This document shows positions 21,061-32,249 of a DNA stretch of 64,000 nucleotides, piece by piece. The notes under the pieces were generated by a model. It was not told where the DNA came from. It worked only from the letters and a program-made list of their open reading frames with translations, and did no database searches. The stretch covers positions 159,683,911 to 159,747,910 of the forward strand of contig CM076195.1 of assembly GCA_038277395.1 (NCBI GenBank). The letters are read 5' to 3'. Numbering within the stretch: the stretch's first letter is position 1; each line of letters starts with the position of its first letter. Position numbers and translations under genes: made by a program. Source of the stretch: Dryocosmus kuriphilus (Eukaryota > Arthropoda > Insecta > Hymenoptera > Cynipidae).

Positions 21061-22336
21061 GTTGATTTTTTCATGGTGTTTTATTAATTTAGTCCTCATT
21101 TAAGAAAAAGACGAGAGAAACGAGAAAAAAAGGGGGAAAGGGGATGTTTCTTTTAAAGAGGAAAATTTTTTAAAAAATGGAAAAACAAGGGATTAAGGGA
21201 AAGACTGAGAATTCTGGAATTAAAATGAAAGATTTCTCCCCTTATTTTTCGAGCTGCACAAAATTCCCCGCAAATTCCCGGTTTTTTTCGTTTTTCCCGT
21301 GTCGCTAGAAACCCTGGAAATAAGTAACTTCTAGTATCCTGGAATAAAAGAAAATGGAGCTTTCAAGTAACCACATAAAAAAGTAATCAAATTACTAAAA
21401 GGTAAAGTTCCGATTCCTGCCTGAATGGAATGTTTCAATTAATGTAATATTGGCATATGCATTAATTAAAACGTGCAAAGGAGACAGAAAGGAATTTTAT
21501 TAAAATAATTTCCCCCTGTAGAAGACAATTTGCTTTGTGCTAGTTTTAATGAAGGATCTCTGCTTCTTCATCTGCAGGGTATTTTATAATTTCCGGGTCC
21601 TAATTATCTACAACATCGAAATAGTTTCCTGCTCATACTTTTCCAATATTGATCTCTCCTGCAACGTACGAGTACGTGAATTAAAGTTTGCCGATAATTG
21701 TGCTTTCAGCTGTAGTCACTCTGTGACTTACCCATGCATAGAGCCACAATCTCTCCAACGAAGATGACTATGAAACTCTAGTTGCCTGTGACCATTCAGG
21801 TGTGCGCTCATTATGCATCAGATCAATGAGGCAATGGATCACCCTTTATGGGAACTATTAAACGAAGTAAGGTCATCCGAAAAGTTGATAAGAAATTATT
21901 ACTAATTAAGATTATAGAATTCGGATGGTAATTCAGCCTCAAGAGAACAGTGTATCATTTAATCCGCCTAGTATTTTTTGCCAACGTTTGTCGTTCAAAA
22001 ACCCATAATTTAGAAGCAAATAAAATGGTTTTCTCATAGTTTTCGCGGTTATATTCTAAAAAACGAAATGGAAGAAGTGTTTGACTTTTAAACATCTTTC
22101 TGTCTTTCAGTCGCGAAAATCGTTTAAAAGGTTATGACAGTTTTTTAAACGAGTTCAAACACTTAAGTGTTTAAAACGTTTTAAACAGATGAAGGTGTCT
22201 TAAATATCGTGCTAGTGTTCCTTTCCGTAACGTTAGTTCGAAGTTTAAAAGTCGTCTACAGGACCTCTGAAAAAACACTGTTTCAGAACCATTCGGTCCT
22301 TTATACAGAGGGGATGTTTATATACAAAGTTAAAAA
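21061..22336. other. no feature recognised
   Basis: Mixed-composition sequence without identifiable gene, element or RNA. One or more of the few open frames could be exonic, but nothing supports it. Confidence 0.4.
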
Positions 22337-22367
22337 ATAATATAAACATAACTTTGGAGGTTATGGC

Positions 22368-22380
22368 GTCTTCTTTCTTC
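22368..22380. repeat. PLE-A target-site duplication, left copy
   Basis: GTCTTCTTTCTTC at 22368-22380 is identical to 25502-25514. The sequence is part of the PLE-B inverted arm, so PLE-A inserted into PLE-B. Confidence 0.8.
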
Positions 22381-22517
22381 TTATTAAATAAGATGTTGTT
22401 GTAGTGTTGACCAGGGTTGTAGATATGAAATGATGTAGACAAATAGAATTGGTGTTAATCACTGGTCCTGTTTATTTCAAATTTCAACCATGAGTTTTCA
22501 TGGTATAAATGTAAAAC

Positions 22518-22548
22518 GTTTCGACCGTGCTTCGACGGTCTTCATCAG
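22518..22548 (-). ncRNA. hammerhead ribozyme core, PLE-A inverted copy
   Basis: Minus strand: CTGATGA, stem II GACCGT/ACGGTC with CGAAGC loop, GAAAC. Same sequence as the direct copies. Confidence 0.75.
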
Positions 22549-22737
22549 TCGATTGAATAAAAATGGGACAGTTTTAAGACCTGTCAAAAACATCGGAGGT
22601 TAAAGTTTTTCAAATCGGAAAGATAATTTTAAGACAATATGTATTAATATAATGAAAAATTATTACAATGTAGTATATAATAGGAACATCCGATGTTTTT
22701 GACAGGTCTTAAAACTGTCCCACTTTTATTCAATCGA

Positions 22738-22768
22738 CTGATGAAGACCGTCGAAGCACGGTCGAAAC
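22738..22768 (+). ncRNA. hammerhead ribozyme core, PLE-A upstream direct repeat
   Basis: CTGATGA (22738-22744), stem II GACCGT/ACGGTC, GAAAC (22764-22768). It lies about 85 bp before the first ATG of the PLE-A frame. A CCATGA-AAAC-TCATGG hairpin follows at about 22784. Confidence 0.78.
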
Positions 22769-22850
22769 GTTTTACATTTATACCATGAAAACTCATGGTT
22801 GAAATTTGAAATTTGAAATAAACAGGACCAGTGACTAACACCAATTCTAT

Positions 22851-24771
22851 TTGTCTACATCATTTCATATCTACAACCCTGGTCAACACTACAACAACAC
22901 CTTATTTAAAGAAACCTTATCTAATACCGAAGAAAAAATACACCTGATAGATGAAAATAAAAAAGACGAGTTCAGATCTGAACTAGCTTTTAACTTACAA
23001 CGTTTTATTAATAATGAAAATAAACGAAATAACTTCAGATCACAATTCACTGAATTTGCCATTGAGACAAAGAAATTTCTATCCAAGCACAAAAACATAA
23101 TAGTCACTAAGGCTGACAAAAGTAATGTTACTGTTCTCATCGACCAATTAGAATATACTGAAAAATCTTTACGTCTTCTTAATGATCAGACTACTTATAA
23201 ACTAACTAATTAATAAAGATCCCACCATTAATATACAAATCCAACTCAACAAGATTATAGATGAAATCTGGCTTCTTAACTTTATCAATTCAAACACATG
23301 TAGATTCCTAAAGAGTACGAATGGACATCCTCCTAAATTCTATGGGCTTCCCAAGATACACAAAGCTGATTGTCCTCTAAGACGGGGCATATCTTTTATT
23401 GGCTCCCCACTATACCATATTTCTAAATTTATTTCACAACCAATAAAATCAACTTTAGGAAACACACCTTTTTATATTAAAGACAGTTGGACATTAGTAG
23501 AAAAAATCACTAAAATCACAATTCCAGATGGATATGAATTTTTTTAGCTTAGACGTAAAATCACTATTTACGAATATCCCGCATGATCTTGTAATAGATG
23601 CAATTAGAAAAAGATGGAATCAAAGCCAAACACACACTAATCTACCATTAGAATTTTACATTAAAATCTTAAAATTCTGTTTAGAAAATGCATACTGCAT
23701 ATTTCAAAACAAATTTTATAAACAGGTTTTTGGAGTCCCAATGGGATCGCCCCTATCAGGAGCTGTATCTGATCTTATCATGGGAGAACTAGAACAATCT
23801 ATTATTTACAACAACACACAGTTTATTCCTCTGTTTTTTATAGGTATGTAGATGATATCCTAGCCTGTCTACCAAAAGAACAAATCTTATCGTTTAATGA
23901 ATTATTTAATAACTACCATAATAGATTGATTTTCACGATTGAACATGAAAAGAATAAAAGCATCAGTTTTCTAGACGTAAAAATTATCAATAACAATGGT
24001 CAAATCTACACTAAATGGTTTCGTAAAGAAACTTGGTCAGGTGGATATACAAACTACAATTCTATCACCTATCCTCCATATAAATACAGTATAATTAACA
24101 GTCTAGTAGACAGAGCTATAAAACTCTCACATACTTCCTTTCACCAAGAAAACCTACAAATTGTCAAAAACACATTGAAAAATAACAATTTTCCTACTAT
24201 TCTCACAAACAGAATAATTGATAACAGAATTAACATAATTAATACTAACAATAATAATACCAACATAAATATCAACAGAGAACTTAACTTAGACAGATCC
24301 ATAGTGTTACCCTACAACACACAAATTTCCAGAAAAATCAAAAACCTATATAACAAACATAACATCAAAATCATCTTCAAACCCATAAAAGATCCATTCA
24401 ATCTTTTTAGAAATCAAAAAGACCACATTCCAAAAAACAAACAAACAGATGTAGTATATAAAATAAACTGTCAAGACTGTAATAATTGTTATATTGGTCA
24501 AACAAAAAGATATTTACAACAGAGAGTCATGGAACATACAAGATCATGTAACAAAGATAAGAACAAAACTGCCTTAGACAAGCACTCCTTCAATTACAAA
24601 CACAAGTTTGATTTCGATAATGTCACCATTTTGGCTAAAGAACCACACTATAAAAAAAGACTATTTATGGAAATGTTATACATAATAAAAAACAAAAATA
24701 ATGTAAACTTCAGAACTGACATTGATCGCATGATCGCTATATATAATAGCCTTATTAATATAATTAAATAA
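22851..24771 (+). pseudogene. PLE-A reverse transcriptase plus GIY-YIG endonuclease, three frameshifts
   Basis: The first frame (22851-23213) has the N-terminal PLE region with the KADKSNVTV box. A second frame from 23218 reads NGHPPKFYGLPKIHKADCPL. A shift in a T-run near 23540 gives SLDVKSLFTNIP (motif A) and GVPMGSPLSGAVSDL (motif B); another T-run shift near 23838 restores YRYVDDILACLP (motif C). The last frame (23926-24771) ends with CNNCYIGQTKRYLQQRVMEH, the GIY-YIG endonuclease, and the EMLYIIKNKN block. All catalytic motifs are present; only frameshifts and an early TAA inactivate it. Distinct family from PLE-1 and PLE-2. Confidence 0.92.
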
Positions 24772-25377
24772 TAATACAACAATACAAATTGACTTATAAT
24801 GTATCTCCACAATATATTTATAAATTCTACTACATAACAAATGTACAACATAGTTTTATATCATGGTAGTATTAGATACGTATAGGCTCGCTCTCTCCAA
24901 CTTACGCACTCATACGCATAAGAGCAAGACGTCAATCATTACGTCATACTGTATCGACGCAAGCCACGTTCTCTGATCACTATGTAAACTATCTGTTCTT
25001 TGGCCGTCGTCAAAATTGGTTTCCACTCCGTCCGCCGGATGACATGGACTACACTACAAGATAATTACACAAGTACAAAAATGAATTGAATCCTTATATG
25101 TCTGTTCCGCGGACGGAGCAATGACAAAAAAATCGCAATCTAATGTAATCCACCAACCAATGATATATAACATAAATAAGCAAAGGTAAACAATAACTTA
25201 TTATTTTTCACACTTTAAATCGTAGCTCAAAAATGAAAATTCCTATTATATACTATATTGTAATAATTTTTCATTATATTAATACATATTGTCTTAACAT
25301 TATCTTTCCGATTTGAAAAACTTTAACCTCCGATGTTTTTGGCAGGTCTTAAAAGTGTCCCATTTTTATTCAATCGA
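24772..25377 (+). other. PLE-A 3' UTR
   Basis: Non-coding sequence between the GIY-YIG domain and the terminal hammerhead. The part from about 25240 matches the inverted copy at 22600-22685. A TCCGCGGA palindrome lies near 25108. Confidence 0.6.
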
Positions 25378-25408
25378 CTGATGAAGACCGTCGAAGCACG
25401 GTCGAAAC
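25378..25408 (+). ncRNA. hammerhead ribozyme core, PLE-A 3' direct repeat
   Basis: CTGATGA, stem II GACCGT/ACGGTC, GAAAC (25404-25408), identical to the upstream copy. Two same-strand cores about 2.6 kb apart mean a read-through RNA could be cut at both ends. Confidence 0.78.
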
Positions 25409-25501
25409 GTATTACATTTATACCATGAAAACTCATGGTTGAAATTTGAAATAAACAGGACCAGTGATTAACACCAATTCTATTTGTCTACATCATTTCA
25501 T

Positions 25502-25883
25502 GTCTTCTTTCTTCGACCGTTGGAATTAAATAGTATGTAAATGTTTCGTTGGTCTTACGGTCATATAATAAAAACAATTAATCTTTAGAATAAATAGTCA
25601 AAATTTATTAAAGGTCATAATATTTCGACGTTTCGACCTCTACTGCGGGTCTTTTTTAAGAAATCTACAATAAGAATAAATATAATCAAAAATAATATAA
25701 TAAAATTTCCAAACGCTACATTAATAATGTTTTTTGAAAAATGATAAATTATAAATGTTTACCTTAAATGCCGATCGATGTAGTATATAAAATTAAAATA
25801 TCTCTAGTGTAGAAACAATAAATGTCAATAATAGTTCTATCAAATTTCTTATCCTTCATATGTTGTTTTTTTCAACAAATTTT
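25502..25883 (-). repeat. PLE-B left inverted arm (main part)
   Basis: Reverse complement of 25945-26322 at high identity over about 380 bp; the spacer is only about 60 bp. The first 13 bp are the PLE-A target duplication. A mutated hammerhead core lies at 25630-25660 on the minus strand, where the CUGANGA box reads TTAAAAA. Confidence 0.85.
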
Positions 25884-25944
25884 TTGTAAAAAATCACATT
25901 TTAGTCAACACTTTTTACATTTTTAATCATATTTGAAGTTCCGA

Positions 25945-26352
25945 AATTTTTTGAAAAAACAACATATGAAGGATGAGAAATTTGATAGAACTATTATTGA
26001 CATTTATTGTTTCTACACTAGAGATATTTTAATTTTATATACTACATCGATCGACATTCAAGGTAAACATTTATAATTCATCATTTTTAGAAAAACATTA
26101 TTAATGTGGCGTTTTGAAATTTTATTATATTTTTTTGATTACATTTATTCTTATTGTAGATTTCTTGAAAAAGATCCGCAGTAGAGGTCGAAACGTCGAA
26201 ATATTATGACTTTTAATAAATTTTGACTATTTATTCTAAAGATTAATTGTTTTTATTATATGACCGTAAGACCAACGAAACATTTACATACTATTTAATT
26301 CCAACGGTCGAAGAAAGAAGACGTCATAACCTCCAAAGTTATGTTTATGTTA
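25945..26352 (+). repeat. PLE-B right inverted arm
   Basis: Pairs with 25515-25883 and, beyond the PLE-A insertion, with 22337-22380 (CATAACCTCCAAAGTTATG region). Leads directly into the PLE-B coding region. Confidence 0.8.
26165..26194 (+). ncRNA. variant or decayed hammerhead core, PLE-B
   Basis: The position expected for CUGANGA reads TTGAAAA (26165-26171); stem II GATC/GGTC (26173-26176 with 26186-26189) encloses a nine-base loop; GAAAC is at 26190-26194. C3 is T and G8 is A, so the 3-8 pair could be U-A. Likely inactive or a weak variant. Confidence 0.4.
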
Positions 26353-26382
26353 TTATTCAAAGGTCAGTAACGTACTGGAAAT

Positions 26383-27097
26383 ATGGGTTACCTCACTTAC
26401 ATTTCGGAAAAATATAGTAACGTAAGATGTGATATTACAAATTGGATTAAATTCCAAAGACGATTATGTCATCTAAAAGAACAACGTACTTTTCTTATTA
26501 AATGTAGGAAAGAAGCTTTAACTCCAGCTCATATATATAATAATGTCAATAAGATCAACATACAAAATCTTCATTGTAAAGTAACATCGAAATTCCAAAC
26601 AACGAAATTAAATTTTCAAAAGAAAAGGTTAAACGATGAAATTAGTAACTTAATTTTTAACATTCATGATTTAGTTCAACACACAAATTACCTAAAATAT
26701 CGCTCACTAAGGAAAGTAAAAGAACACTCAATAGTTAATTTCTTCAACTCACAAGAATTAGCGTTAGAAAATTTAAAATATAAGATTAGAGAAGGTTGTA
26801 TTAAAAAATTTAAATTACTTAAAACTAGGAATTTGGAAAACAATAGAAAAATTAAAGAATTTAGAATTAAAAAATGTTTTAAGAATATTTCAAATGTAAA
26901 AATCCCAGATGAAATAGCTGAATCCTTAGCTTTGGGAAACAAGTCTGGTGTCCCTTACAATGTCAACAAAATCCCTGTAAATAATATTGTAGCTAACATT
27001 GAAAATTGCATCAAAAACTTAGAAGAAGATGAAAAAAAGTTGAATATTAGAAAAACAGTGACACAAATTATTTTAAATCATAAAAATAACAACATTT
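26383..27097 (+). pseudogene. PLE-B N-terminal coding region
   Basis: Open frame of about 240 codons, lysine- and asparagine-rich (HNLVQHTNYLKYRSLRKVKEH-like), matching the N-terminal helical region of PLE proteins upstream of the ADKGN box. It runs into LINE-b at 27098; the last 457 bp are repeated at 28320-28776. No enzymatic motif occurs in this part. Confidence 0.7.
26641..27097 (+). repeat. 457-bp direct duplication flanking LINE-b, left copy
   Basis: Aligns without length change to 28320-28776 (both 457 bp), with scattered substitutions of a few percent. The right copy has its own stop codons. Confidence 0.85.
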
Positions 27098-28319
27098 CGA
27101 TGTTTCTTTTCCCACTCTAACCCTATTCCTGGTTTCCTTGTAAATTTCTCTTACCTTTTCTATTAAACAGTCATTTATTCCCCTTTTCTTCATTACCTCC
27201 CACAACTTTTTCCTGTTTATCTATGGGAACGCGGCCTTTAAATCTACGAAGAACGCACATAGTTTTTCCCCTTTTCTTTCCGTCTCTTTTTCTACTACAT
27301 GTTGTAGTATATATATGTTGTCCATCGTACTTCTGCCCTCTCTAAATCCTGTCTGATTCTCCGGTAGTATCCCTTTGACTTCTACCTCCTTCTTTAACCT
27401 TTCTGTCAGAACCATCGCATATACCTTGTACGCCGTATTCAGGAGTGTTATCCCCCTATAATTATCAACCTTCTCTTTATCTCCTTTCTTGTATATTGGT
27501 GTTATCAAACCTTCCCTCCACTCATCCGGAAATCCCTCCCCTCTCCAAACCCTTTTCACCACCTCTTTCAATTTCCCTCTCGTTTCTCCACTGCTGTAAA
27601 ACCATACCTCATTACTTAGCCCATCACTTCCTCCTGCCTTCCCTTTCTCCTGCCTATTCAATTGCACTTCTATCTCTTCATCCCCTAGCTCCTCATCGTT
27701 TCCCTCTTTTATCATTATCTGCCAGTCATCTGTATTCTTTTCATCTGAACCTATAGACATTTCTTTTAAATGTCTCCTCCACTCTTCCATTTTTATCTTG
27801 TCACTTATTCCCTCTTTTTTCTTTCTCATTTGTTTATAAATTTCCACGCCTCGCCCTCCGTTTTAATCCTACTAATTTCTTCCTCTATTTCTTTTTGCTT
27901 CTTTTCCTCCTTTCTCTTACATAGATCTGTATACTCTTTCCTAATCTTTACATAATTCGAATTTGCTTCCGTTCCCTTTTTCCCGTTCTTATACGCTTTT
28001 TTAACTTCCCTTTTCCTACATTCACTGTCCCACCATGGATTTGTCCAGTTTTTATCCTTTCCCCTCCTAATTTTTATCCCTTTTACTTTCCGAGCCTTTT
28101 TCACCTTTTTCTTTCATTCTTTTCACACCTCTAATAACTCTACCTTCTCATATTCTAATTTTCCGGTCCTTTCTCTATATTCATTCCTTGTTTCTTCCGT
28201 CCACACTTCTTTCTCTACTACTTCTCCCCCCGATGTTCTCTTTCCTTTATTTATTCTACTTTTTAGACACACAGCTAACGGTTGATGATCCGATTCCACT
28301 CTAGACTCTATCTTCATTC
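27098..28319 (-). mobile_element. LINE-b, internal fragment of an APE-type LINE
   Basis: Minus strand: endonuclease end (VESDHQPLAV), linker, RT fingers to motif A. Truncated at both ends: it lacks motifs B and C, the C-terminus and a 3' UTR. Related to, but a different subfamily from, LINE-a, -c and -d (GITLLNTAYKVYAMV versus GITLMSVGYK). The lack of a 3' end argues against a normal retrotransposition event. Confidence 0.8.
27221..28318 (-). pseudogene. LINE-b endonuclease end and reverse transcriptase fingers
   Basis: Frames at 28123-28317 (SDHQPLAVC, endonuclease SDH motif), 27826-28104 (NPWWDSECRKREVKK linker) and 27221-27847 (GGSDGLSNEVWFYSS, NYRGITLLNTAYKVYA, NQTGFREGRSTMDNIYIL, FFVDLKAAF motif A). 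It ends soon after motif A, at KETRNRVRVGK near 27105. Confidence 0.82.
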
Positions 28320-29286
28320 ATTAGTAACTTAATTTTTAACATTCATGATTTAGTTCAACACACAAATTACCTAAAATATCGCTTATTAAGGAAAGTAAAA
28401 GAACACTCAATAGGTAATTTCTTCAACTCACAAGAATTAGCGTTACAAAATTCAAAATATAAGATTAGAGAAGGTTGTATTAAAAAATTTAAATTGCTTC
28501 AAACTAGGAACTTGGAAAACAATAGAAAAATTAAAGATATTAGAATTGAAAAATATTTTAAGAATATTTAAAATGTAAAAATCCCAGATGAAATAGCTGA
28601 ATCCTTAGCTTTGGGAAACAAGTTTGGTCTCCCTTACAATGTCAACAAAATCCCTATAAATAATATTGTAGCTAACATTGAAAATTGTATCAAAAACTTA
28701 GAAGAAGATGAAAAAAAGTTGAATATTAGATAAACAGTGACACAAATTATTTTAAATCATAAAAATAACAACATTTTCAAAAACAATAATAATATTGCTG
28801 ACACTGTTAAAAGCTTCCAAAAAGATCATAGTGATTTAATTTTTCTTAAAGCGGACAAAGGTAATATTACAATAGGAGCAAATAAAGATGATTATAAAAA
28901 AAGTATTGAAAACATTTTGCAAAATAATATTTTATATAAAAGTGTAAAAACTAATCTAATCCCGACAGTGAAAAATAAATGTAACGACATTATAAAAAGG
29001 TGGGAGAAAGAAACTTATATAAATAACAAGACTGCTTATCATTTGAAAACCTATAGTAGTATCGTTGCAAAAGCTTATGCGCTCCCAAAAGTTCACAAAC
29101 CAGTTCTAAGTTGGAGACTAATTGTTTCAACCATTGGATCACCTACATTTAACTTATCAAAATTTCTGTCAAACATTTTAAAACCCATATCAGAAATAAC
29201 AGATTCTTATATAAAAAATAGCTGGGAACTAAAAGAAAAAATTAATAAAATCTCTGTACCTCCAACACATATTACCGAAAGCATAT
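28320..29286 (+). pseudogene. PLE-B coding region, second copy and RT fingers
   Basis: The first 457 bp duplicate 26641-27097 and carry stops. From 28737 an open frame (to 29288) has LKADKGNITIGANKDD, then AKAYALPKVHKPVLSWRLIV and SPTFNLSKFLSNIL, the conserved PLE finger boxes before motif A. The frame runs into LINE-c at 29287; no palm follows. Confidence 0.85.
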
Positions 29287-29889
29287 GAGTGGAAGATGCA
29301 AGCAGCGAAAAAGAAGCACGTGAAAGGGAGAGGAATACGTGGCATGGTGTCAAGGGTAAGAAAAGAAATGATGGTACAGGATGAGAAGGAAGAGAATATA
29401 GATGAAACGGAAGGAACAATGACTAGAAGAATAAAATTAGGAAAAGTTATTGTGGATGAGGTATGCGTGTACAGAAGAAGAGGTGAAGAGGAAGGATGGA
29501 AAGCAATAAGAAAATGGACAGAGGAAAAAGAAGAGAGGCTGGTTCTAATAGGAGGGGATTTGAATGCTAGGACAGGGGAACAAGGGAAAGAGGTATGGGA
29601 TAGAGAAAAGGAGGTGGTTATAAGAAACTCGAAGCAAAAGGAGACGGACTGGGAGGGAAGAAGGCTACTGGACTTGTTGGGAGAGGCGGGATGGTTCGTT
29701 TGTAATGGTAATAAAAAGGGGGATGAAAAAGGAGAATATACGTACGCGGGTATTGGGGATACCGTAATAGATTACATTCTGGCAGAAGAACGAATTAGAA
29801 AGCTGATGGTAAGAATGGAAGTGGACAACGCGATAGACTCAGAACATTTTCCAGTGATCGCAACAATGAGATGTGGTGGCCAAAAGTGA
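29287..29889 (+). pseudogene. LINE-c apurinic-type endonuclease
   Basis: Endonuclease fragment: VLIGGDLNARTGEQG (GDxNAR catalytic motif), YTYAGIGDTVIDYIL (IDYIL motif) and SEHFPVIATM (S-x-H motif). These are the EEP-fold catalytic landmarks in order. The frame ends with a TGA at 29887; the linker continues in the same frame afterwards. It would nick target DNA for insertion. Confidence 0.85.
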
Positions 29890-29925
29890 AACAGGGGGAA
29901 GAGGAAAAGAAGGGGAGAAAGGAAA

Positions 29926-31402
29926 TTGAAAATGGGTAGCTGGGGGGAGGAAAAGTTGAGAGAATTTAGAGAAAAAATAGAAAACGAGGAGATAGAGGGT
30001 TTGAAAGAGGAAGGAGTAGATACGCTGCTAGGAAAACTAAAAAGAGTGACTGATAAGGTAAGGGAAGAGGTGAGACCGAGAGAAATAGAAGAGGGGCTTA
30101 GGGGAGGTTGGTGGGATGATGAATGCACGAAAAGTAAAGATAGGATCAAGGAGAGTATAAGAAAATGAAGGAAAGGGGAAACGGAAAAAGGAGAACTCAA
30201 CAGGAGAAGGAGGGAGCACGAAAGAATGATAAAGGAGAAAAGACAGAAGGAGAAAGAAAGGTACATGCAAGAGGTAGAGAGAGCAGTAAAAGAAGGCAGG
30301 AAGTGAGAAGTAATAAATAGGGAAGGAGGAGGAAGGAAGGGTGCAAATGAAGAATTAGGAATGAAGGAATGGACGAAGCACTTTAAGGAGCTGTTTGGAG
30401 GTGTGGAATACCGGGTAAAGGAAGAAGGGAGAAAGGTAGTACATGGGGACGAGGATAAAGGAAACGAGATTAGTAGGGATGAGGTAAATGAGGTGATTAC
30501 AAGTTTGAAAAGAAACAAGGCAACAGGGGAAGATGGCTTGGAAAATGAAGCATTGAAATATGGAGGAATAGGGGTGAGAGATGAAATGTGGCGGATATGT
30601 ATTAAAGTGTGGAAAGGAGAAGGATGGCCGGAGGAATGGAAGACAGGGCTGGTAGTACCGGTGATTAAGAAAGGGGAGGGGAAAAGGGTGGATGAATATA
30701 GAGGTATTACACTCATTTTGGTGGGATATAAAATCTATGCGGAAGTGCTTAGAAGGATGTTGGAAAGACAGGTGGACGAAATGGGAAGTGTACCACATAA
30801 TCAAACGAGTTTCCGAAAAGGGACGGGAACCACAGATAACGTATACGTGCTCAACTACCTAGTCAATAGGAACCTAGGACAGAAGAGAGGAAAACTAGTC
30901 GCATTGTTTGTGGACTTTAAGGCAGCATTTGACTCAGTTAACAGGAGGGTGTTATGGTCAGCCGTGAAAGAAAGATGAGTAGACGAAGGTTTAACAGAGA
31001 GGATAAGAGAAATATTTGTGGAGACTAAGATAAGAATGAAGATAGGAGAAAAGAAAGGTGGGGAATTCTGGACAGGAAGGGGGCTCAGGCAAGGGTGTCC
31101 ATTGAGCCCACTTCTGTTTAGTATCCTGCTGGCAGATTTAGAGGAGAAGTTGGAGAGAAAAGGGAAAGGGGGACAATATTAGGAACAGGCAAAATGTATT
31201 CACTAGCTTATACAGATGATGTAGTGCTAGTAGCGAATGATGAAAGAGGTATGAATTTCTTGATGAGAGTGTTCGAAGATTATGAGAGAAAAGGGTTTAA
31301 CGGTGAATGTGAGCAAGACCAAGATGATGTGTTTCAGAAATAAAAGGGGTAGTTTAGAGTACGAATGGAAGATAAATAGAGTGGTGGTGGAGTTGGTGGA
31401 AT
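29926..31402 (+). pseudogene. LINE-c linker and reverse transcriptase
   Basis: Same frame as the endonuclease, with TGA stops near 30166, 30304 and 30976. It carries RNKATGEDGLENEALKYGG, YRGITLILVGYKIYAEV, NQTSFRKGTGTTDNVYVL, VALFVDFKAAFDSVN (motif A), LRQGCPLSPLLFSILLADL (motif B); a shift near 31180 leads to SLAYTDDVVLVA, where the family's YADD has become YTDD. A further short frame follows (KGLTVNVSKTKMMCF). Confidence 0.85.
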
Positions 31403-31577
31403 ACATTTCACAAAATTCGTTGAAATCCTTGGTATTTGAAATGCTTTTTTTATCCTACAAAATTATTTAAAATCTATATCCCATGAAAACCCTTGAAATA
31501 GTTTTCATATTCCGACTTTTCTAGAATCGCGAAAATTATTAATAAGAAAATGGTACAAAAGTGATTATACTATAATT
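31403..31577. other. no feature recognised
   Basis: Short AT-rich spacer between the LINE-c breakpoint and the Harbinger-like element. Confidence 0.4.
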
Positions 31578-32184
31578 AGGGCCAACTCCACCAACTGCGA
31601 TTAAATCCATAATTAGCTAAAAATGATTATTTTCTAATCAGGGTCTTAATCATGATTACCTTGTAACGCGTTCCACCATGAATTTTTAATCTATGGTTAG
31701 CTAACCGCATAAGTCTAGTTTCTGCGTGTTTCTGTTCTAACGGTGATTCTGATTGGTTGATTTCAAACTTCGGTTTCGATAAATTTCGATATCTATGTTC
31801 GATAGATAAATTTCGAGAAATGAAATCACATAGGGAAATCCAGATCACCCAAAGATTCAAAATAATTGATTCGTTCTTCAAATATTCCTGGCCGTACCAC
31901 AGTTTCAAAATCATCTTCATCATCAGATGAAGATAAAATATCGTTATAAATGTCAGCCATATTTCACACTATACTATCGCTCTACACTTGAATTTCAACT
32001 TGGAGGTTATGCTGACCCCCGTTAATCGATACTTAAGTCGCTAACCAGCAAAAAATGTCCGATTAAGTTAAACAGCGATTAGTCTTCTTTAATAATAGTT
32101 TAAAAGATGGTGGAACGCAATGTGCTGATTAAAGTAAGTTAATCAATGATTAAAATTTCACCGCAGTTGGTGGAATCGGCTCCC
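31578..32184 (-). mobile_element. PIF/Harbinger-like non-autonomous element, copy 2
   Basis: Terminal repeats AGGGCCAACTCCACCAACTG and the complement CAGTTGGTGGAATCGGCTCC. The minus strand reads ADIYNDILSSSDDEDDFETV then RPGIFEERINYFESLGDLDF, a cleaner version of the HARBI1-like N-terminus in copy 1. Inverted relative to 16439-17026. No catalytic domain. Confidence 0.78.
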
Positions 32185-32249
32185 ACTTTCCTACAATATC
32201 TTTTGGTAAGGGTGATGACGTTCAATGTAGTACAAACACCATCAAAGTA

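Larger units (their letters stand above)
22381..25501 (+). mobile_element. PLE-A, Penelope-like element with direct and inverted terminal repeats
   Basis: Bounded by the 13-bp duplication. An inverted copy (22381 to about 22685) of the terminal repeat and first codons is followed by a direct copy (about 22686-22850), the coding region (22851-24771), a 3' UTR and a second direct terminal repeat (about 25240-25501). This direct-plus-inverted arrangement is classic for Penelope elements. Three hammerhead cores are present. A CCATGA/TCATGG hairpin follows each core. Confidence 0.88.
22337..29286 (+). mobile_element. PLE-B, Penelope-like element interrupted by PLE-A and LINE-b
   Basis: Left inverted arm is 22337-22380 plus 25515-25883, matching the right arm 25945-26352; PLE-A sits inside the left arm. 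Downstream the N-terminal and central PLE coding sequence is readable (26383-27097, 28320-29286), split by LINE-b between 457-bp direct repeats. The element is cut at 29286 by LINE-c, so the RT palm and GIY-YIG are not present. Confidence 0.8.
29287..31402 (+). mobile_element. LINE-c, APE-type LINE fragment inside PLE-B
   Basis: Endonuclease, linker and RT of the LINE-a/LINE-d family. Starts within the endonuclease and stops abruptly soon after motif C (VVVELVE at about 31400) without a 3' UTR, so both ends are truncated. At least four in-frame TGA codons and one frameshift are present. Confidence 0.82.

Noticed and set aside
22851..24771. Intron-containing host gene
   Set aside because: Frame changes fall in homopolymer runs, not at GT-AG boundaries, and the protein is a complete PLE.
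29772..30804. Long minus-strand ORFs of up to 314 codons
   Set aside because: Antisense of LINE-c purine-rich coding sequence; composition artefact.
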